Assembly (NCBI GenBank): GCA_902588515.1
Contig: CACIPP010000007.1
Span: 1-13,930 of the forward strand
Source of the DNA: GCA-002704185 sp902588515
GTDB taxonomy: Bacteria; Pseudomonadota; Alphaproteobacteria; Pelagibacterales; Pelagibacteraceae
Length of the DNA: 13,930 nucleotides
Direction of reading: 5' to 3'
The notes under the pieces: model-generated
Told to the model about the DNA's origin: nothing
Seen by the model: only the letters and a program-made list of their open reading frames with translations
Databases searched by the model: none
Position numbers and translations under genes: made by a program
Shown here: positions 6,185 through 13,930 of the stretch, piece after piece
Numbering within the stretch: position 1 is the first letter of the stretch
Layout of the letters: every line of letters starts with the position of its first letter

Positions 6185-6212
6185 AAAAAGGGCAGTAAAA
6201 ACTGCCCTTTTT
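6185..6212 (-). terminator. groESL intrinsic terminator, possibly bidirectional
   Basis: GGGCAGT (6190-6196) pairs perfectly with ACTGCCC (6201-6207) around an AAAA loop, with A and T tracts on either side (6185-6189, 6208-6212). On the minus strand it lies about 27 bases past the groEL stop and runs into a T tract. The T residues at 6208-6212 on the plus strand could also stop transcription from the orphan gene. Confidence 0.9.
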
Positions 6213-6238
6213 GAATTTTTGTTTGAGATTAATGGGGA

Positions 6239-7909
6239 TTACATTCCCATTCCGCCCATGCCGCCCATGCCAGGCATTCCACCTCCCATTGGAGGCATTC
6301 CACCACCGGCACCGCCTGAGTCTTTATCCTCAGGTTTATCACCGATCATAGCTTCAGTAGTAATCAGTAAACTAGATATTGAAGCAGCGTCTTGCAAAGC
6401 TGTTCTTACAACTTTTGTAGGATCTATAATTCCTTTTGCAATCATGTCACAAAACTCAGCTCCTTGAGCATCATAACCGTGAGAACCTTTTTTGCCTTCT
6501 AGAAGTTTTCCAACTACAACAGAACTGTCGACTCCAGCGTTAGCAGTTATTTGTCTAATAGGTGCCTGTAGAGCTTTTCTGATTATTTCTACGCCAGCTT
6601 TTTGATCATCACCTTTAACTTTGACAGATTTTAAAACTTCCGATGCGTAAAGTAGAGCACATCCACCACCAGTTACAACTCCTTCTTCAACTGCTGCTCT
6701 CGTGGAGTTAAGTGCATCATCGACACGGTCCTTTCTCTCTTTAACTTCAACTTCAGTGGCACCACCAACTTTAATTACAGCTACACCACCAGCTAATTTT
6801 GCTAATCTCTCCTGTAGTTTTTCTTTATCGTAATCTGATGTAGACTCATCAATTTGTTTTCTAATTGATGCACATCTAGCTTCAATATCGCTTTTTTTAC
6901 CCGCACCATCTACTACAGTTGTGTTATCTTTATCAACTTTAATTTTTTTACAAGAACCTAGATCATTTATTTTTACATTTTCTAGTTTGATACCAAGATC
7001 TTCAGAGATCACTTGGCCGCCAGTCAATATTGCAATATCTTCTAGCATTGCCTTTCTTCGATCTCCAAAACCTGGAGCTTTAACTGCAACAACTTTTAAA
7101 CCACCCCTTAGTTTGTTTACAACCAGTGTCGCTAATGCCTCTCCTTCAACTTCTTCAGCAATTATTAATAAAGGTCTTGAGGATTGAACCACAGATTCTA
7201 ATAGAGGAACAATAGATTGTAAATTTGAAAGCTTTTTATCACAAAGTAATACTAAGGGATTATCTAACTCAGCAGTCATTTTATCTGCATTTGTTATGAA
7301 GTATGGTGACAAAAATCCTCTATCAAATTGCATTCCTTCTACAACATCAAGTTCAGTTTGTAAGCCTTTAGCTTCCTCAACAGTAATAACACCTTCGTTA
7401 CCAACTTTTTGCATAGCTTTTGCTATCATATCGCCGATTTCTTTTTCACCATTTGCTGAAATAGTTCCAACTTGAGCTATCTCTTCACTGGTTTTAACCT
7501 TTTTTGAACTTTTTTTAATATCGGCTATTACCGTCTCTATAGCGGTGTCTATTCCTCTTTTAACGTCCATAGGGTTCATTCCAGCTGCAACATATTTACA
7601 ACCTTCTTTTGCAATAGCTTGTGCTAAAACTGTTGCTGTTGTTGTTCCGTCTCCAGCTTCGTCATTAGTTTTACTTGCAACTTCTTTAACCATTTGAGCT
7701 CCCATATTCTCAAATTTATCTTCTAACTCAATTTCTTTAGCAACAGTTACACCATCTTTAGTAATTCTTGGGGCTCCAAAAGATTTATCTATAACAACAT
7801 TTCTTCCTTTAGGTCCTAGAGTAACTTTTACTGAGTTAGCAAGTATATCAACACCTCGTAGCATTGAGTTTCTTGCTTCAGTATTAAATTTAACAATTTT
7901 TCCAGCCAT
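6239..7909 (-). CDS. groEL: 60-kDa chaperonin GroEL
   Basis: GroEL forms the double heptameric ring that folds cytosolic proteins in an ATP-dependent cycle with GroES. The 556-residue product has the full family length. It starts MAGKIVKFNTEARNSMLRGV; the nucleotide-binding elements LGPKGRNVVIDKS, TKDGVTVAKEIE and DEAGDGTTTATVLAQ are all present, as are the apical-domain stretch KAPGFGDRRKAMLEDIA and the EEGVVTGGGCALL block. The C-terminus ends in the usual Gly-Gly-Met tail. A strong GGAGGAG ribosome binding site precedes the ATG, the same as that of groES. The groES stop is 12 bases upstream, so they form the standard operon. Only one groEL is seen in the window. Confidence 0.99.
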   Translation of the reverse strand: MAGKIVKFNTEARNSMLRGVDILANSVKVTLGPKGRNVVIDKSFGAPRITKDGVTVAKEIELEDKFENMGAQMVKEVASKTNDEAGDGTTTATVLAQAIAKEGCKYVAAGMNPMDVKRGIDTAIETVIADIKKSSKKVKTSEEIAQVGTISANGEKEIGDMIAKAMQKVGNEGVITVEEAKGLQTELDVVEGMQFDRGFLSPYFITNADKMTAELDNPLVLLCDKKLSNLQSIVPLLESVVQSSRPLLIIAEEVEGEALATLVVNKLRGGLKVVAVKAPGFGDRRKAMLEDIAILTGGQVISEDLGIKLENVKINDLGSCKKIKVDKDNTTVVDGAGKKSDIEARCASIRKQIDESTSDYDKEKLQERLAKLAGGVAVIKVGGATEVEVKERKDRVDDALNSTRAAVEEGVVTGGGCALLYASEVLKSVKVKGDDQKAGVEIIRKALQAPIRQITANAGVDSSVVVGKLLEGKKGSHGYDAQGAEFCDMIAKGIIDPTKVVRTALQDAASISSLLITTEAMIGDKPEDKDSGGAGGGMPPMGGGMPGMGGMGGMGM

Positions 7910-7921
7910 ATCTCCTCCTAA

Positions 7922-8215
7922 TTATTTTTTATTTATAATACCCATTATGTCTGACTCTTTCATAATTGAGTATTCTTTTCCGTCAATTTTGACTTCAGTT
8001 CCTGACCATTTACCAAATAAAACATGATCACCAACTTTGACATCCATTGGGGTGGTTTTGCCATCATCAGATTTTGCTCCTGGACCTACTGCTATAACTT
8101 TTCCCTCTTGAGGCTTTTCCTTAGCTGTATCTGGGATTATAATACCACCTGATGTTTTCTCTTCACTATCTAGAGACTGTATTAGAACTCTATCGTGTAA
8201 AGGTCTGAATTTCAT
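7922..8215 (-). CDS. groES: 10-kDa co-chaperonin GroES
   Basis: GroES caps the GroEL ring as a heptamer to form the folding chamber. The 97-residue product has the normal length and landmarks: FRPLHDRVLI at the N-terminus, the mobile loop around residues 16-32 with SGGIIIPDTAKEKP, the GKVIAVGPG strand, VGDHVLFGKWSG, and the C-terminal ESDIMGII. A GGAGGAG ribosome binding site lies 5-6 bases before ATG. It is the first gene of the groES-groEL operon, with a heat-shock-like promoter about 30 bases upstream of the start. Confidence 0.99.
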   Translation of the reverse strand: MKFRPLHDRVLIQSLDSEEKTSGGIIIPDTAKEKPQEGKVIAVGPGAKSDDGKTTPMDVKVGDHVLFGKWSGTEVKIDGKEYSIMKESDIMGIINKK

Positions 8216-8242
8216 ATATCTCCTCCATTAATAATGATGCTG

Positions 8243-8273
8243 ATATGACTATTTTTTAAAGAATTTCAAGGGG
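8243..8273 (-). promoter_or_regulatory. Putative sigma-32 (RpoH)-type heat-shock promoter of groESL
   Basis: Read on the minus strand, CCCCTTGAAA (complement of 8264-8273) closely resembles the -35 region of enterobacterial groE promoters. After 13 bases comes AGTCATAT (complement of 8243-8250), whose CATAT part matches the end of the RpoH -10 element, although the preceding C run is missing. Transcription would start near 8236, about 20 bases before the groES start. No CIRCE inverted repeat (HrcA site) is visible between 8216 and 8392, which also favours RpoH control. Confidence 0.5.
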
Positions 8274-8392
8274 TTAAAATTAAGAAAAAATAAGGCTATT
8301 TTCACCTAATTTTAAGGTTTTTTTAAATAATTCATAATTTCTCATAAAAGTATAAAAGCTTTCTAAAGAATTATTATAATTGGAGAAATTAG

Positions 8393-9253
8393 ATGAATCC
8401 TTCAAAACTAGATGGCGTAAGAGAATTGATAGTTAAGTATGACATATTTTTTATAGATCTTTGGGGCGTTATTCATAATGGTAAAAAAATTTTTGAAAAC
8501 GCGATAGAGGTTTTAAAAAATATTAAAAATCATGGTAAAGTTATCGTGTTAATTTCCAATGCACCTAGACCTTCTACTACTGTGAAAAGTTTTTTACTTA
8601 AAATGGGTTTTGACTTTAGTTTGATTGATGAGCTTGTTACATCAGGTGACGTAACAAGGAATTATCTCGAAGAAAATAAAATTAAAAAGTTTTACCACTT
8701 AGGACCAGATAAAGATCGTGATATTTTTAATCAAAATAATCAATTGTCGAAAAGCATTCAAGATTGCGATGAAATTATTTGTACAGGATTAAATAATGCT
8801 GAAGAGGAAATTGAAATTTACGACAGACTTTTGAAAGAAAATATAAAATATAAAAAAAAAATGATATGTGCAAACCCTGATGAAGTAGTTAGTAGAGGAA
8901 CTAAATTAGAATATTGCGCAGGTAAAATTGCTCAAATATATAGTAATTTAGGAGGAGAAGTATTATTTTTTGGAAAACCTTTTGTAAGTATATACAGCTT
9001 TTCTTTAGATAGAATTAAAAATAAATTTCCTAAAATTGAATTCAGTACAAGACACAAAATTTTAGCAGTCGGAGATAATTTAAAAACTGACATAAAGGGA
9101 GCGAATAATTTTAATATCGACTCCATGCTTATATTAAATGGCATTTATAAAGATTATGACTATAATAATAATTTCGATTTCACAAATTTATGTAAATCAA
9201 ACAATGTTGAAAATGTATATTCAAATTTTTATCAAAAGGATCTAAAATGGTAA
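8393..9253 (+). CDS. HAD superfamily class IIA hydrolase (NagD-like, TIGR01459-type)
   Basis: This is a probable phosphatase of the haloacid dehalogenase superfamily with the NagD-type class IIA cap; the substrate is not known. The 286-residue product shows motif I as FFIDLWGVIHNG (19-30), with nucleophile Asp22 but Trp24 in place of the usual second Asp. That DxWGV form is typical of this alphaproteobacterial subfamily to my knowledge. Motif II is SNA (55-57), motif III Lys is in FFGKPF (192-197), and motif IV is VGDNLKTDIKGA (226-237) with metal-binding Asp228 and Asp233. GGAG (8382-8385) lies 7 bases before the ATG. It starts divergently from groES and overlaps ribF by seven bases. The ribF neighbour makes a role in flavin-related dephosphorylation conceivable, but this is only inference from context. 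Confidence 0.85.
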   Translation: MNPSKLDGVRELIVKYDIFFIDLWGVIHNGKKIFENAIEVLKNIKNHGKVIVLISNAPRPSTTVKSFLLKMGFDFSLIDELVTSGDVTRNYLEENKIKKFYHLGPDKDRDIFNQNNQLSKSIQDCDEIICTGLNNAEEEIEIYDRLLKENIKYKKKMICANPDEVVSRGTKLEYCAGKIAQIYSNLGGEVLFFGKPFVSIYSFSLDRIKNKFPKIEFSTRHKILAVGDNLKTDIKGANNFNIDSMLILNGIYKDYDYNNNFDFTNLCKSNNVENVYSNFYQKDLKW

Positions 9254-10162
9254 AAGTTTTACAGGGAATTAGTAATAATAAAATTACAAAAAAATCTATT
9301 TTGGCCATTGGGAATTTTGATGGTTTTCACATAGGTCATCAATCTATAATAAAAGCAGGCAAACAAATTGCAAAAAAAAATAAAAAGAAATTTGGAATTC
9401 TTACTTTCAATCCTCTTCCTTACGAGTATTTTACAAAAAACTATAACTACAAATTAATCAGTAATAATGAAAAGGTCGATTTAGCCGACAAATTAGGTTT
9501 AGATTATATTATATTTCTAAATTTCAATAAAAACTTAAGGAATAGTTCACCTCAAGATTTTATAAGCAAGATTCTTTTAAAGAAAATTAATATGAGTCAT
9601 ATAATTGTTGGAAAGGAATTCCGATTTGGAAAAAAAAGAAAAGGAAACGTAAATTATTTAAAAAAAACTTTAAAACCACTAAATATAAAAGTTACAGGCG
9701 CTGAAATTGTTAACCGATACGATGGTAAAATTTCTTCTTCTAAAATTAGGAAAAAAATAATGCAGGGCAAAGTACTTGAAGTAAAGAAATCATTAAACAG
9801 GTTTTGGTCAGTGAAAGAAAAAGTTTTGCAAGGCAGGAAAGTTGGAAGAAAAATTGGTTACAGAACTGCCAACATTGAGTTAAAAAATAGATTAAATCCT
9901 AAAGTAGGAGTGTATGCTGTCAAAATTTTATTTAAAAAAAAAGTATACAAAGGTATTGCAAATTTTGGATATGCACCAACTTTTAAAAGAAAAAAATTAG
10001 TATTAGAGTGTTTTATTTTCAATAAAATAAATAATTTGTATGGAAAGGTAATAGAGGTTCAATTTATCAAGTTTATTAGAGGTGAAAAAAAATTTATGTC
10101 CATAGAAATGCTCAAAAAACAAATAAAGTATGATATTGATAAAACACGAAGAATTTTAAAAA

Positions 10163-10170
<8 letters not shown>
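9247..10170 (+). CDS. ribF: Bifunctional riboflavin kinase / FAD synthetase
   Basis: RibF phosphorylates riboflavin to FMN and then adenylates FMN to FAD. The 307-residue protein has both domains. The N-terminal nucleotidyltransferase domain (1-170) carries AIGNFDGFHIGH (20-31), the LTFNPLPYEYF strand (52-62), VGKEFRFGKKRKGN (121-134) and ISSSKIRKKIMQGKV (162-176). The C-terminal kinase domain (185-307) carries GRKVGRKIGYRTANIEL (196-212), GVYAVKI, GIANFGYAPTF (236-246) and the LECFIF stretch with Glu254, the expected catalytic base. The kinase motif usually reads PTAN and here is RTAN. AAGG at 9236-9239 is the ribosome binding site, and the start overlaps the HAD gene by seven bases. No FMN riboswitch-like space exists upstream. 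The stop overlaps ileS by eight bases. Confidence 0.95.
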
Positions 10171-12932
<2,762 letters not shown>

Positions 12933-12952
<20 letters not shown>

Positions 12953-13439
12953 CCAATTAAAATTTAAACAAAATATTTTAGTTTTATTTATTATTACTAT
13001 AAATTTTTTGTTAGATCGTATAAGCAAAATTTGGATTATTAACTTTTTCTCTAGTGGTCAAAACGAGTATTATATAAATCCCTTCTTAAACTTTATTTTA
13101 ATTTGGAATAAAGGGATTGCATTTGGTTTTTTTGATAGTGAAAACCTTACTTATCACATGATATCTTTAGCAATTTTCATAATATTAGGTTTCATAGTTT
13201 ATATGATTATTTCATCTAATAACATTTTTGAAAAAATATGCTTGTCTATTTTGCTCGGAGGAGCTTTAGGTAATTTTTTCGATAGATTGTATTATCAGGC
13301 TGTACCAGATTTTATTGATTTACATTATAACAATTTTCACTGGTTTGTTTTTAATGTTTCTGATATCTCAATAACAATTGGAATTATTCTTTTGCTAATT
13401 AATGAACTTATCAAAGGTAAGGAAAAGACAGATGAATAA
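12933..13439 (+). CDS. lspA: Lipoprotein signal peptidase (signal peptidase II)
   Basis: LspA is the inner-membrane aspartic peptidase that removes signal peptides from diacylglyceryl-modified prolipoproteins. Four hydrophobic segments fit the family topology. Using the GTG at 12933 (168 residues), LLDRISKIW lies at 26-34, the NKGIAFG block at 59-65, GNFFDRLY with catalytic Asp117 at 112-119, and FNVSDISITIG with catalytic Asp144 at 140-150. Start choice is uncertain: an in-frame ATG at 12891 would give 182 residues and a 62-base overlap with ileS, and another GTG lies at 12927. I prefer 12933 because it gives the usual family length, a 20-base overlap and AAGAGA upstream. A probable lipoprotein gene follows and overlaps by eight bases. 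Confidence 0.93.
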
Positions 13440-13749
13440 AGTTGTTATTTTTATTTATATTATTTTTTTTATTATTACATCTTCTTGTCAGGAAGTTAAG
13501 AGAGGATTAGGCTTTGAGAAAGTAAAACCAGATGAGTTTTTAATCGAAAAAAGGAGTAGTCTTGAACTTCCGCCAGATTATAATCTCATAGAACCAGGTA
13601 GTTTTAAAAAAAAGAAAAAAAAAGAGACACTAACTCAAATATTAAATAAATCTTTAACACCAGATAAGGTTTTAGATGTTCAGAATTCGGGTCCAGTATC
13701 TAATACGACTAAGAGTCTTGAAGAAGATCTTTTGAAAAAAATTAAATGA
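13432..13749 (+). CDS. Probable lipoprotein, DUF3035-like
   Basis: A 105-residue product of unknown function. The N-terminus is a lipoprotein-type signal: Lys3, a hydrophobic stretch VVIFIYIIFFII, then TSSC with Cys19 as likely lipid-attachment site; Thr at -3 is less usual than Leu. The mature part contains KPDEFLIEKRSSLELPPDYN, which resembles the PDEF...R.PL.LPPDF block of DUF3035 proteins found next to lspA in alphaproteobacteria. A Lys-rich stretch (67-73) follows, and the C-terminal part looks disordered. The start at 13432 overlaps the lspA stop by eight bases and has AAGGAAAAG upstream. An upstream in-frame ATG at 13402 would add ten residues ahead of the signal peptide and is less likely. 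Its product is a natural substrate of the LspA encoded just before it. Confidence 0.8.
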   Translation: MNKVVIFIYIIFFIITSSCQEVKRGLGFEKVKPDEFLIEKRSSLELPPDYNLIEPGSFKKKKKKETLTQILNKSLTPDKVLDVQNSGPVSNTTKSLEEDLLKKIK

Positions 13750-13930
13750 CAATTGAAATTAATTTAAATAGCTTTTTCAAAAATTTTTTAGATAAAGATC
13801 AAAAAATACATTACGATAATAATCTAAAAACTTGCAAAAACATAGGCGCAAAAATTAAGGAAGAAATAAATAGCAACCAAAATGAAATTTTTAATTCTTT
13901 AACTCAAGCTTACCAATCAAAAATATTCTC
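13746..13930 (+). CDS. 5' part of an unidentified gene, cut by the window end
   Basis: An ATG at 13746 overlaps the preceding TGA by four bases (ATGA) and its frame stays open to the window end (61 complete codons). The visible part begins MTIEINLNSFFKNF and continues with a polar, Lys/Asn-rich, probably helical segment; there is no signal peptide or membrane segment. I do not recognise the family from this fragment. In many alphaproteobacteria an M16-type peptidase gene follows the DUF3035 gene, but nothing in this fragment confirms that. The coupling overlap and position support a real gene in the same operon. Confidence 0.65.
   Translation, partial: MTIEINLNSFFKNFLDKDQKIHYDNNLKTCKNIGAKIKEEINSNQNEIFNSLTQAYQSKIF

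Noticed and set aside
6219..6467. Proline-rich open frame on the plus strand
   Set aside because: It is antisense to the Gly-Met-rich C-terminal tail of GroEL, and the proline run comes from the complement of GGM codons.
8298..8324. Terminator-like ACCT...AGGT followed by T residues
   Set aside because: Only four stem pairs with a mismatch next to them; too weak to call in such AT-rich DNA.
8375..8380. TATAAT as -10 promoter element of the HAD gene
   Set aside because: It lies only 12 bases before the ATG, would place the start inside or after the GGAG ribosome binding site, and has no recognisable -35.
8216..8392. CIRCE element in the groES/HAD intergenic region
   Set aside because: No TTAGCACTC-type inverted repeat with a nine-base spacer was found on either strand.

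Overview
The window is very AT-rich and densely coded, with one-base gaps and 1-, 4-, 7- and 8-base overlaps between genes. The gene set and order (hisD next to infA; hisS-hisZ-hisG; ileS-lspA-DUF3035 lipoprotein) point to an alphaproteobacterium. The low GC, streamlined layout, intact histidine pathway genes and alphaproteobacterial-type HisRS suggest a free-living SAR11/Pelagibacterales-like organism. That assignment is inference from composition and gene content; no search was run.

Layout. (1) Positions 1-1030: 3' part of hisD (histidinol dehydrogenase) overlapping infA (IF-1), then a weak AT-rich terminator. (2) 1083-1391: tRNA-Phe(GAA), a 156-base spacer holding a 20-codon histidine-rich mini-ORF inside an inverted repeat, a candidate promoter, and tRNA-His(GTG). 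(3) 1397-5295: a tight plus-strand cluster hisS-hisZ-hisG plus a coupled SAM-methyltransferase-like gene, closed by a clear intrinsic terminator at 5313-5338. (4) 5339-6180: an unrecognised acidic protein flanked on both sides by 10-11-bp direct repeats (TCCTTCATCAC type). (5) 6185-8273: groES-groEL on the minus strand with a heat-shock-like promoter and a terminator. (6) 8393-13930: a plus-strand overlapping chain: HAD class IIA phosphatase, ribF, ileS, lspA, a DUF3035-type lipoprotein and the start of one more gene running off the window.

How it fits together. The left third is a histidine hub: biosynthetic enzymes (HisD, HisG), the HisRS-like regulatory subunit of HisG (HisZ), the charging enzyme (HisRS) and its tRNA. 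The tRNA-His shows the alphaproteobacterial identity change (no G-1, U72, A73, U20a) and lies 5 bases from the start codon of the divergent hisS, so tRNA and synthetase form one physical unit. The His-rich mini-ORF upstream of tRNA-His looks like a his-type leader peptide (5 His in 20 codons). However, no good terminator follows it and a possible promoter lies between it and tRNA-His, so this is a hypothesis. On the right, lspA (lipoprotein signal peptidase) is followed by a gene for a probable lipoprotein.

The most interesting items are the His-rich mini-ORF and hairpin, the tRNA-His/HisRS identity pair with nearly leaderless hisS, and the repeat-flanked orphan gene between hisG and groEL.
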